A DNA stretch of 64,000 nucleotides from contig NC_019862.2 of NCBI RefSeq assembly GCF_002234675.1, positions 24,052,160 through 24,116,159 of the forward strand. Reading direction: 5' to 3'. Positions within the stretch are counted from its first letter, which is position 1. Every line of letters begins with the position of its first letter. Of the stretch, positions 14,290 through 26,100 are shown in pieces. Below the pieces are notes generated by a model. That model was not told the DNA's origin. It ran no database searches and saw only the letters and a program-made list of their open reading frames with translations. The position numbers and the translations under genes were made by a program. This DNA comes from Oryzias latipes. Its lineage: Eukaryota > Chordata > Actinopteri > Beloniformes > Adrianichthyidae.

Positions 14290-14945
14290 GTAAAGGATGT
14301 CCCGGCTATTTTTTCTCTCCCTAGTGGGCTCTGGCTAATTGCTGGAATGGACTCCTAGTTACTTAACACCTCTCAGTTTGTGCTATGTGCTAAAGTGGAC
14401 GACGTGACATCGCTTTAAACTATTCGGAGCTGCCGAGAAACGAACACGGTTTGAAGTTAAAAAAAACAGCTGTAACTGAGTTTGTAATTTGTTGTTTACA
14501 CTTAGGTGTTTGCTTTCAAACAAACTACACTGATGACCTTAAAAACACAAAATAACAAAAGTTGAATAGCAAGTCTTTTTCTTTCTTTTGTTTTCTGGAT
14601 GTTACTGTCATAGATGTATCCGAGAGTTGTGTCAACACTGCAATCATCACACCCATCTAGATATGTCGCAGCTTTCTGGGAGACATGTTGCTGTTGAATT
14701 TGATGCTAGATCTCCATTGTAGCGTACAGAGCTCCAGCCCATAAAAGGGATTGGAAACGTCTGTGGCACGAAAGCCTTGTTTTTTTTGTTAGTGGTGCGA
14801 CATGCAGAGGAGGGATTTCAATCACTCGGAGCAGACATTGGATCCGGTTCTTGGGTGTCGTTAGCAGGAATTGCAGAGGCAGCATGCAACAGCTTTGTTT
14901 ACAAAAAATGTTAGTTCCATCCACCAAAGACTTATCGTGGAGCAG

Positions 14946-14968
14946 CTTCTTCTTCTTCTTCTTCTTCT
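14946..14968 (+). repeat. CTT microsatellite
   Basis: About eight CTT units in EVI5 intron 1. Confidence 0.9.
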
Positions 14969-15239
14969 GCTAAGGTGACCTCTATAAAATCGAAGCTGAA
15001 GATGTTAAACTCATTGTTGTTCAACTTGGTGCTTTTAAAATAGGAAATTGGTGAGTCATCTTGTTAAGCACTTAAAGAAAAAAAGGGGCTTTTAAAGTGT
15101 CTATAATCCATGGTTAGAAGGTAAATAAGGAAGCATCACATCTGAGTGATTAAAAAATCTGTTGTGAATATAGGCAATGTCACACACACACACAGAATGG
15201 TGCAGAAAATAATTATTTGCTTGACAACAAAAGTTCACC

Positions 15240-16700
15240 TCACTATTTTTTATTGTGACCCTGGTTGTCAATGAAGGAGGTCAAAGGTTTCCTATCGGAC
15301 TTCACCAGATTTGTATACTGTAGCTGGTAATTTGGTCCATTTTTCCAAGCAGATCTCAAGAGTCGTGATTTTTTTTTTAATTTGTTGCTGGGCTATACAG
15401 ACTTTCAATTTCTGTATTGGATTGAGATCCAGAGACTGTCCAGACCACTCAAGAACCTTGAAATGCTTTTTATGCAGCTACTCCTTTGTTGCCCAGGCGA
15501 TGTGTTTGGCATTATTGTCGTGCTGGAAGATCCAGCCTAATTTCATCCTCAATGCTCTCACAGATGGGAAGAAGTTTTTACCCAAAATGTCACCATACGT
15601 GACCCTATTCACCCTTTCCTAATGCCTTAGTCACATCTGCTCTTAGGGATGAGATATGGACTGTCTACGGGTGAAAAATGGGCGAATACGGATTGCAGAC
15701 AACCTGGTGAACCTGTAAAGCAAAAATGTTCATGGAATTTTTTTTTCTATGGGCATGCTGTGGTGGGTGTTGGGTTGAAAGTGAAAACTTAAGACGCACA
15801 TAAAGGCAATTAAGGGGGAAGTAGGTGAGACACAGGTATGTTGTTAGAGTTTTTCCTTTTTTCAACCCCCCCGAGCTCGTTGGTGCTGTTCAATTGAAAG
15901 GTGCACGCTCTTTGGGTGCTCCTTGCATGCAGCCTGGCTGTAAGAAATTAGAAAATTAGACAATAATAGTGTAGTTTGTCTACATCACGGCATCCTACAG
16001 GGATCTTATGGACACTTGAATATCACCTGCTCACTTTGTGCGTGCAGCATTTGTTCGCGGTCAGTAAGAAGCCAGTGTTCGCACCTCAGTAATGACTAGA
16101 GCGCGGTGTAAGGATGCCATCATCACTTCTACGTCATAAGGCTACACTATTCTTATAAATACTTCACGATACCCTTACAACTTCGAGGGCCGGCCTCCTT
16201 TTGGTTTTTCAGAAATCCTGCCTTGTCTGCTGCTGATTGCATAGATCAGGTGTGTTGAGCCATTGAGAGGCTACAATGGCAGGCTAGTTGGAAAACATGG
16301 AGGAGATTGTCTCCAAAGGTTTAGAGTTTGACACCTCCTTCATCGCCCAGGGTTCATTGTCATCCATCCATGTTTCATCCATTCATTTCTTCACTGATGG
16401 AAGGAGTTTTTTTCTTTCTTTCCAAAAATCTCTTCAGACATGGCTTCATTCATCCTTAGTTCAGATCAATCGTTCTGATGCCTTTGCAGAAAAGCAGCCC
16501 CAAGCATGCCATTTTCAACCCCATGCTTTTCAGAATGGATGGTGTTCTGGGGTTGTACCTCAGCATTATTCCCCCTCCAAACACAGCAAATGGTGTTTAT
16601 ACAAAAGAGTTCTATTTTGGTCTCATCTGACCACATGACATTCTTCCAATGAGCTGTCTATGTTCTAAGTGGGTCGATTCCAGACAATCTAACGTTGCTT
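15240..16700 (-). mobile_element. Tc1/mariner-family transposon remnant, split by a later insertion
   Basis: On the minus strand the higher block (about 16690-16330) reads SDETKIELF then VWR, as in Tc1 transposases. The lower block (about 15600-15300) reads WIFQHDNNAKHIA and then HFKVLEWSGQSLDLNPIQ, matching the second and third catalytic segments. Stops interrupt both, and the last catalytic glutamate is replaced by Q. Order and spacing fit one copy whose middle was displaced by unrelated sequence (about 15640-16320). It is inactive. Confidence 0.7.
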
Positions 16701-17605
16701 CAGAGTTAAACATTTTCACTGACTACATTTTTTTCTGGCTCACAGCAAATCAGCTGTGAGGTCATTTGACTTAATTCTTGATTTTAAAAGGTCAGAAGCA
16801 TTCTAAGCTGGTTGAGGATCATTCTTTATGTGCAACGGTGCCGTCAACCTTTTGACTCTGAGACAAAAACCTGTGCATAAATTGGAGCTGAATGTCAGTA
16901 AAATAGTCACAGATAATATTAGACGACTCATTGGTAAGATTGCAACATAGCCCAGAGGAAGTAGCACAACTTCAGTTTTTTGTTTGTCAGACTTCCAGGG
17001 GTTGTTTCAAGTAAACGAAAAGCATCTTAAGATAATGTACTTTTTTGGTATTCAAAGACAAAATTCTATGCTCCACCTTTTCTGTTTTTCACTTTCACTT
17101 CCTTTTTAGCTCGTGCTGCAGTGGACTTTGTTAGCTGTATGCAGTGCATCATGGGGCTGCTCCATGTTGATGGGAAAAAAAGTAATTTAGTCTGTTTTGG
17201 GGATTTATGTGAAAGCCTTGTTTTAAATTGAAGGCTTTTTTTTCAGAGGGAACGTCTTCTAGGAACTCTGGCATTTGTTGGGACACGTTTTTCTGTTATG
17301 TGTTTTACATATTTCTCATACTACGTTGCACTCTAAATATGCTGAGGGTTCCTAAAAATAGGGTGAAGTTTAATGATCCGTTTGCTGAGATTGGCACATT
17401 TTTCTTCTATTCATTTATTTTATTATTCATCTCTTTTCTTTAAAAGGGAATTGTTTGATTCATAGATGACAAATGTCAAGGCAAAATAACTAAGCAAAAA
17501 CACACCTCAGCCCTTTCTGTGTATTGTTCAACAACCTGGTAGGACTGGATATCACTGCCAAAGTATTGAATCCACTCGATGTTTATTTACAAGTTTACAA
17601 TTTAA

Positions 17606-17850
17606 GGCTGCACAGTGGTGTAGTGGTCCCCTGTTTGAATCCCGGCTGGGAGTTTTCTGTGTGGAGTTTGCATGTTCTCCTCATGCGTGTGTGGGTTTTC
17701 TCTGGGAACTCTGGCTGCCTCCTACAGTCCATAAAACATACTTCAGGGGTTATTTGCTGGCGACTGGTTCAGGGTGTACCCTCCCTTTGTTCAACAGTAG
17801 CCAGGATAGGCTCCAGCAGCCCTGTGACCCCTAAAGGGGATTTGGATGGA
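17606..17850 (+). repeat. tRNA-like SINE-type dispersed repeat
   Basis: Contains GGCTGCACAGTGGTGTAGTG, a B-box-like TTTGAATCCCGGCTGGGA, the TGTGGAGTTTGCATGTTCTC core and the terminal GGATAGGCTCCAGCAGCCC...GGATTTGGATGGA. This is a near full-length copy of a family found through teleost genomes. Confidence 0.75.
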
Positions 17851-18108
17851 AGTTCTCAAATTGTTGTCAAACATCACTTTATTTTTTCAATGTACATGTA
17901 AAACCTATTTTGATTTACTATAAAAAAAAATCATTATATAATCAGGAATTGAAACTAAACATTGGTAGAAAATTAGGAAATGTAAGATAAAAAAAAAATC
18001 AACTGAAAGCTGTTTTTTATGACCAGGAAGCTCTTTTAAATACAACATTTCCATGATCAATTTAAAAGTGTTACAAATATGATGCTCATCCTTGAAAGAG
18101 AGGTTGTT

Positions 18109-18156
18109 TCGCTGTGGCGACCCCTGATGGGAAAAGCCGTAAGAGAAAGAAGAGTA
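18109..18156 (+). repeat. Short repeat tail (tgtggcgacccctgatggg...)
   Basis: Matches the common fish repeat end 'gctgtggcgacccctgatgggaaaagccg...agaag'. Only this end is recognisable. Confidence 0.5.
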
Positions 18157-19536
18157 GATAGTTTTTTTAATCCAAGTTAATTTACAATGAAATAATAATG
18201 TGAAGGGTTCTCTAAGTCCACATTTGACTTTGCATCATAAAATAGAATTGCATTACTTGTTAGAAGAAATACTGTCCTTATTTTATGTAGTGTTTTCTGA
18301 CTTTTCAAGAAACCCTTCACAAGTTTGCCAGACAGTGAGCCACCAGAGCAGACTGCATAGGGACCAACAAGTTGCTGAAAATGTAAAACACTGTTATTTG
18401 TACTGAATTAGTCAACACAAATCTGTTTCAAACCTACTTTTTCTATTAAAAATGCAGGTTTATCTCTGCAAACCCCTGCAGAGGAGTTATTATAGTAACA
18501 GACTCAAACAGAATTTGTTTATGATCAGGAAATAAACTGTTTCCTCTTAAAAAGTTAGTTCCACCACTTACAATACTTTTACTGCAATTCCTGTTGAAGT
18601 CGTCAGCATTTTTTGACGGGGTAAGGCATGTTCTCTGATGTGATCAGGAGACTCGGAAGGGTTGTCTTTTCTGAAGAACTTTGACCACTCCTGTGAGGAT
18701 GATCACCGTATGACTGGAGGACTTTGTGTCAATTGGATTGAATGTTTAGAATCTTTCAGATGATTTTTTTTTAAGTCAACCCAGATGAAATGGTTTCATT
18801 TAAAGACGGATAGATGGTAAATGGAGTCGTTCACAGAAAGTTGCTGAATTTGGATTATTTTGGGAAAGAAGGTAAGAATCAAGATGAGATATCGTCCATT
18901 TTATCCTTATTAAAAGATGAAAAAATGACTTTAACGTACAATAAACATTTCAAAGTTGGGGTAGAAGGCAGCAGAGTAACTCAGATTATGTTTGTTTCTC
19001 ACTTGATTGTTTTGCTGTGAGTTGGACTAACTCAGAAATGGGGCTTTAATACTGATAGGTTTGTACATTTCTTTGGGTTTCATTTCTCTTAGTTCTTAGG
19101 TTCTAGCCCCCTGAAAAATAGAAAAAAATTTTTTTTCTAAAAACAAGAAACCCCTTTTTCCTGCATTGACTGTAACTTGCTGAGCTGCTCAAAAATATCA
19201 GCAAGACAAGCACATTGTGTATGTCATAGTTTCCTGTCAGACAGCTGTGTACAACATAATTCTATAGGATAGGTGCTTTTTAATTATACCTTGTTTTAAG
19301 GGGTTCGCCACTTTGATCTAGCCTTTTAACCAATCTCTGACACACTGGCTGCCAAAAAGCAGGGCTTTCTGGTTCTTTCAGGGTCACTCTTCCAGGAATA
19401 TTCTTTGGATTCCAGAATTATTCTGGACAATCAGGCAGCACTATCAACATTATTCCCAGCTTTTGTTGTTTTTGTAAGTTTGAATAGTTACACGCTCTTT
19501 TGTGCAAGAAGTAATAATCACACATTAAAGTTTTTG

Positions 19537-19670
19537 GTAAATGGTAATGGTAAATGGGGTATACTTATATAGCGCTTTCTACCTTCTTACGAAGGCCCAA
19601 AGCGCTTTACAGTCACAGTCCCATTCACCCAGTCACACACACATTCACACACACATTCACACACTGATGT
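19537..19670 (+). repeat. Dispersed repeat with 'tatagcgctttctac...aaagcgctttacagt'
   Basis: Typical teleost repeat with the AGCGCTTT motif twice in inverted context, followed by CA-rich 'cattcacacacacattcacac' sequence. Confidence 0.65.
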
Positions 19671-20195
19671 CGGCTTTTTGTCCATTTTAAAAATCAGTAA
19701 AAGAAAATGTATTTCTCAAACACAGGAGATCATTCTTGTACTTCTTGAACATCCTTTGAGTGCCTTACTTTATAATCTTAAATACATTTGGCATCGTGGT
19801 GAGCAAGTTGTATGTTTTTTGACATGTACTTGTCACAATTTATCTTTTTTTCAAAGTAGTCTGAAACTAGTTTCTCATATTTGAATTCTGTGTTTATAAT
19901 TTTGTGTACTCTGTTTTATTTTCAATCTGTTCTGTAGTATTTGACAGAAAACAATAGCTTGTCTTTTACCTGTAAGGAATGTTTTTTTATGAATGTAAAA
20001 AAGAGTGTTTTAAAGATTTCACTATTAAATACATTCTCATTGGGGTTTATCTGGGTGCAAGCCTGTTTTTAAGCCATTTAGGGGAACCTGATTGGCTAAA
20101 GCGGATCTAAAATGATGCAGCTGATGTTGACTTGATCTCTGTTCTAACAGAAACTGTGAAGCAGGAATAAATGATCGACCCTTCTTCTTCTTCAG

Positions 20196-23100
20196 GTGGC
20201 GGACAAGGTTGCAGGAAAGCTGAGTTCTACTCTCTCATGGGTGAAGAACTCGGTGTCCCACACAGTCAGTCAGATGGCTAGCCAGGTGGCCACGCCCACA
20301 TCCCTGCAGACCACTGCCGCCTCCTCGTCCACATCGCTTTCCTCGCCGGGCCTCTCTCCATCCTCGCCAGCGCGGCTCAGTCCTGATGAGATGGAGTTGC
20401 TTGCCAAGCTGGAGGAACAGAACAGGCAAGTGTTTAGTACACATCTTTGTGTTTATGGGAAGGTTTTCAATGTGTGTATAGTACAGCTGGATTGTCTTCA
20501 ACCTAGGTTTTTATAATTATTTTTAAGGTACAGGCGGTTCATGCCTTACTTTCTGGTGTCTGTGTGTCTGCCTTTGCATTTCTGCAGACAAACTAAAAAA
20601 ATCCTATAAATGTGCCGTCTGCATTAAAACAGCTCTGTCAATTCCCTCTAACTACATTGTCACCACATCTGATTAAATGATTGTCTCTTCCTGTTCCGCT
20701 GATCTAAGACCTGTCAGTCTGCATTGTCAGTGATGAACAGACTCACAGCTTACTTTTGTTTTAGGTTTAAATCTATATACCTTAAATAAGCGTCTTGCAA
20801 TATATCTAACTAAGGAAGCATATTTGTTTTAGCTTATATTTTGCTCGACACCTCCTTTTTGTCGTGTTTTTTATGTTCATCTGAAGAAAGGCAGGAATAT
20901 TGATCACTGATTCTATAATTCGATAATTACAACTCAGTGATTATGAGCATAAAAATTACAACCTGAAAGTTTATTTTTCTGTAGCCAGTTTAGCTTCTTT
21001 ATCTATAGGATTTAGAGTCCTCTTCATTCCAGATATTTTAGGCTTCTTTAGTTTAATTCAGTCCACAGACCCCATTCACAAGGCTTCAAAGTAGAAATTA
21101 GTGTGTGATAATTGGCAGACAAGCACGGTTAAGTTAAATATACTCCAGTTACTTTAATTTATTTTGTTTTGTTTTTTGCCATTTTTCAAAAAGTAACATT
21201 GAGCCAAATAAATTGCTGGAGCTAATAAAAATTGGATCTACATGTTAGCTTTGTATCCTTATGCAAGTTTTAGGTGTTCTTTTTCACAATACTTTAACAA
21301 ATCATAAACAAGCTATTTTATCCATAAAACTATGTTTTCCTTATGTATTTCTACACTTTGGGGGGGATCCTTGAATGTACCCGTTCAGTTTCTGACTGTT
21401 TGCGCTCTGCACAGTACCGATCTTTTCAGACCAACACATAAACAACTTTAACTGTCAAAACTAAGTGAAAAATGTGTTTAAAATATATTGTACTGATACT
21501 AACCACAGTGGTGTATAGAAGTATTTGCTTTAGTCCTGATTGCTGAGGCAAAAATGTCCTGCATGAAGGATGAAAAAAACTGCAGAGTAAAAAAACAACA
21601 ATAAATTCTCGGATTTTTGACAGAACACATCTTGTTAATCCCTAAGACTTTTGAGAAACTTCTCGGGGGCGTCTAACGATTCCTTTTAACAACTATTCGT
21701 ATCATAATTTGTGGTCGCTGATACAATTCTTGGTGGATCTTGGTTCACTTTGAACGATTCGATTCTGTTGACTGACCTAAAATCGATTCAGGACATCTTT
21801 AGCCAAATATTCAACCAGTGTGGCTCAGAGAGAAATAGCTGAGTACTGAACAGTGCAAGTAAAGTTTTCCACATTCCTTGTATTTCTTGCAAGATAATCA
21901 AGTGCAAATTAAATGTGTACAAACAAACAAGTAAATAAGAATTGATGTCAAATCCATTCACATTTTAGTTTCATGAAGTTCAGCCCACTGTTGTTAGAGG
22001 GGTGTAAAGTGTCATGCCCAAAGACAAAACAGTTGGCTGGAGGAAGCGGGGATCAAACCGCCGACCCTTCAATCATTGGCTGACCTGCTCTTAACTACCT
22101 GAGCCACTGCCACTCACTAGGTGGTGATAGCTTGGTTAATACCAAGTCTGCAAAAAACAAGTGGGTTTTATATCCTTCAAAGTTTTCTAAAAGACATATT
22201 GCCAATTATCACTGATTATAGTTGATGCTGAAAGTGGCCCAACTAGTTATTAGGTTTAGGGGGACAATCATTCTTCACACAGAGCCATGTAGGCAATTAT
22301 GTACTTTTCCTTAGAAATAAACAAACATTACATTATGTGTTTGTTTGTGAAATCTTTGTACACTGGTACATTTTTTTTATAAATCATGAAATCGTTGTTT
22401 ATTTGTGAAGTATTGAAAAAGATTAACCAAAAAGATCAAGACGAGGAAGAAAACACTCATTTTACATCACTTTCTGCTAGGTACTTACTTCAATAACATG
22501 TCTGTCTTGTTTGTCATTTTACTCACAAAAAAACTGTTTTCAGCTATACGCAGATTTGAGTTACTGGGATACTTTGGTGCATTTGTGCCTGATAAATGCA
22601 AGTTATGAAACACTAAGTGGGATTTCTCAAACACTCTTGCTTCAGTAATAACAGTGTTAAACCATGATGTAAAACTGTATCATTGCTAGTTTTTGAACCT
22701 CTATTGAGTCACCCCTCTTGAGTGGCTGTACAGCCATGGTTAGCTAAAAAAAACTAACAATTCAGAACTGGAGTCCTTTGGAATACATTTTACAGCAAAG
22801 CTCAGTACGGAGCTCAGAGGTTGTGAGCTCATTGGTACTGCCACAGACAGTCTTTAGTAGGTCGTTTGACTTTTTCTTGTGATAAAATAATCTGATGTAA
22901 GGTCATCAGCACAACAATCCATTGATCAGCAAAAGCTTTTGTTTAGTGTACATTTTTTCTTCGTCTGGAGTCCTACTCTGAATTCCGTTGTTTTGTGCCT
23001 ATGGCATCAATGAAGCGCATTCATTTACATTGACATCAAGGCGCCTACGAAACTGCAGCAACAAAAAGGAGGACTTTGTTGGGCTTTTTTTTTTAGCTTG

Positions 23101-26100
23101 TGTGACAGATAATGTGTTATCTTTTCAGGAGTTTGAGTCGTGTGTGGCCTTTGTACCCAACAGAGCAGATAAAAAGCATGAGCACTCACTCTTTAGTCTT
23201 GCATTTAGTGGAGGCTCTGCCAGATATTTCAGCTTTTAGGAGTTTATAAAAACAAATTGGAGACATGTGGACTACATCATGAATTTATCCTGGTAAGATT
23301 ATATGAATTTCATGAGATGTTTTTTTTTATTGTTCAAACAAATAGAAAAACTACAATGAGAGGATATTTGCCTTTTTCTTCTTATTGTAAGCACGATCGT
23401 CTATTAAAATAAATAAAATACAGTTTATTTATAAAAGCCCCATTTCAAAAATGTGGGTATCTCTTAGTGCTACACACTATTACAGTGCCTTGTGGAATTA
23501 TTTTTATTAGAAGAAGAACTTTTAATGTATTTTACATTCAGAGCTTCTGACCTGTATTTGATCAGTGGTGAATTATTACCAAAGCTCAAAGTATGTTTAC
23601 AGGTAACGTTCCAGTACAAAATTTGAACCAATTAAACAACACTTAAAATGGTCCAGTGCCTTTTAAATCTTTCTTCAAAGTTGTTCCTGTCTGTGTTCTC
23701 TTCACACAACACGTAAAAGCTGAGTGCAGGTTAAGAAGTTCTCTTTGCGGACTCCTCTTTCCCATTATCGATTTCACTTCATCGCAGTTGACCTAAATTT
23801 AACTGTAACATTAGCCATTCTTTGAGCACACTCATTATCATCAAAGCTACTTTCCAAGATCAGGTGTCAAGCCTTTGTGTTTTTGTCATGAGCTTGGTAC
23901 TATGCATGCTTCTCCTTAAAGTCCCACTCTGATCATCTTTTGATCTGTTATAAGAGTGTTCCCAGTGGTCTTTTAATTATGATTATGCTGTCTTTAGGCT
24001 AAATAAAAAATCTGTCATTTTCTTGGACATAGTTTCTGCAGATCAGCAGTTCATAAGAAATTCCCCTCTTAGTTGGGGGCGGGATCATTCACGCAGTATA
24101 AGCCTGCCCTTATTTCCCATAATTCCTTTGTTACAATCAAATCACATCAAAGTTACTTTATTTTTTTTTGGAACACAGAGCAGAGACAACCATCAATAAA
24201 ATAAGTAGAATCAGTAGCGTTAATAGATACGCTCATTAAGAAACAAACAATATAAACTCAGACCTGCTGAAGTAACCTGAAAAAAATGTATTGAACGAAA
24301 TAATAATTAAAAGCCACTGAGATGCCAAAATACCATTAGCAGTCGAATTGAGGTTTGTACAAAACTTGATCTGAATCTCCGAGGGGCAACAAACTGTAGT
24401 GGCTGTAAGGAATGTCTGTGACATCTGTGGCGATCAGTGAACCTTTGTTTTTAATTCTTTTATTGTAAATATTGAATGAAAGGATGGACTCAATGAAGCA
24501 TTTATAAAGAGTTCCAAGGATGGATGGATGGATTTGGAGTTTTTGAAGTTTCCGAAGTAAAAAGAGGCATTGTTGGCATTTACTAACGAGGTATTCACTG
24601 TTAAACTGAAATGTGAGTTTGTGTTCAATTATGGTACCAAGATATTTATGAGTGTCCAGTTCATGCGGCAAGACATCTGTACATGTGGTGTCCATGATCA
24701 CAGTATTGTCCGAGTATTTTATATATGTAATTCCCGGGGTTGATATTCATTTGTGAACAGATTGAAGAGAAGTGGGGAAATCACAAAGCTTTGTGGCGCA
24801 CCTGTGGAGATTGTCTTAATGGAGCTGAGGTTACTCTGACCCACTGAGGTCTCACTGAGAGTGAGAACCACCAATTATCTCTCTGTATGATGTTGCAGAA
24901 ATAAGTTACATCAAGGCAAGTCCTACAGTATCCAGGGGCCTGGAGAAACTCTGCCTCATTAACTTCTGGTGCCTTTACTCTGCAAAATGGTGCGTCTTTT
25001 ATTATATGAATACATTTTGATGTGATTGGGACCTTTAAAGGGATTCTTTTATTCCCTCAAAACATCCCCAGTTGAGCAACTCTCCACCCACATGGTACCA
25101 AGTGTTGATGCCACACTGCTTTTCCCGGTTAAAGTGCATGACAGTTTGGGAGGATCTATGTTCAGGCAATCAAAAGTTGTCTTTCAGTTTTTTACTAAAC
25201 TCCTCACAAACCTTTAGCCTTGGCGCTGGTTTTGGCCATGGTTTCTGTACTTATGCGCTGTCTTCAAAGTCCAACGGACAACCGAGCCTAATTGTCCTTT
25301 CATCAGCTTAACAGCTTCACTCACTTTAAGTGTCCAACGCCTACTTTGAGGATCACTGTCAGCCAGGAACATACAGCTGGCTATACGATCACAGAAGAAA
25401 ATGTTTCACTCTGCAAAGTAACAGGCTCCCTTTGACTAAATGTCTTGTAACTCTCCTGGAATATACGTGAAGCTATCTCTGAAGTGGTAGTCCTTCCAGT
25501 TGAGTGTGGGCCTACCTGTTCTTTACAGAAATCTCTCTTAAGAAGATTAGTTCCAGAGCTTAAGCTCTAAATCTAGGTGAACCCAAACATATTTAATGGG
25601 TACCTCTCAATCTCATACACAACCTTGCGCTCTTTCAAAAGTCGGACAGATGAAAGTCTGTGTTATACAAACCAGTGTTGGTGAGCAAAAAATTGGGAGA
25701 CAAAAACCTCTGCCATTGACTACCACTTGTTCTCCACTCCAGGTGGTGGACACTCAGAGGGGGCAAACCTATTTGGCATGTTTAAGCTGAGCTTGGCTAG
25801 ACCTCTTATGTGTCCACTCATCAAGAGCAAATTCCCCAGACTTGGCTCAAGGGAACGTCACAGTACCAGTTGATGAGTCAGCAGTAGAATTTGGTCTTTT
25901 TGAATCACCATCAGACTGGAATGCTCACTTGCAACAGTTTGCTTTAGAGGACCTTACTAGACTTTACAGTTCTACCATATTAATAGTGTTAATTATTCAG
26001 TTTATCCTAAAAGAGTAAGTTATTTTGTTCTCAGTATTTATTCTTACAGGGGGTTGCATTGAAACATTTTTTACTGTATTTTGTCTGTCACTTGTTCAAA

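Larger units (their letters stand above)
14290..20195 (+). other. evi5: EVI5 intron 1, repeat-rich
   Basis: Long AT-rich intron. It holds a CTT microsatellite (14946-14968), an interrupted Tc1-like element (15240-16700), a SINE-type repeat (17606-17850), a short repeat tail (18109-18156) and a 'tatagcgcttt' repeat (19537-19670). No coding exon is evident. A small ATG frame ending at a GTAAGA donor near 18871 has the wrong phase for exon 2. Confidence 0.5.

Noticed and set aside
18814..18871. Possible EVI5 coding first exon (MVNGVVHRKLL... ending at GTAAGA).
   Set aside because: It ends in phase 1 while exon 2 needs phase 0, and the peptide does not resemble EVI5.
25040..26000. Possible retroelement gag/pol region in EVI5 intron 2.
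   Set aside because: The sequence looks element-like, but no frame longer than about 80 residues or any motif could be recognised.
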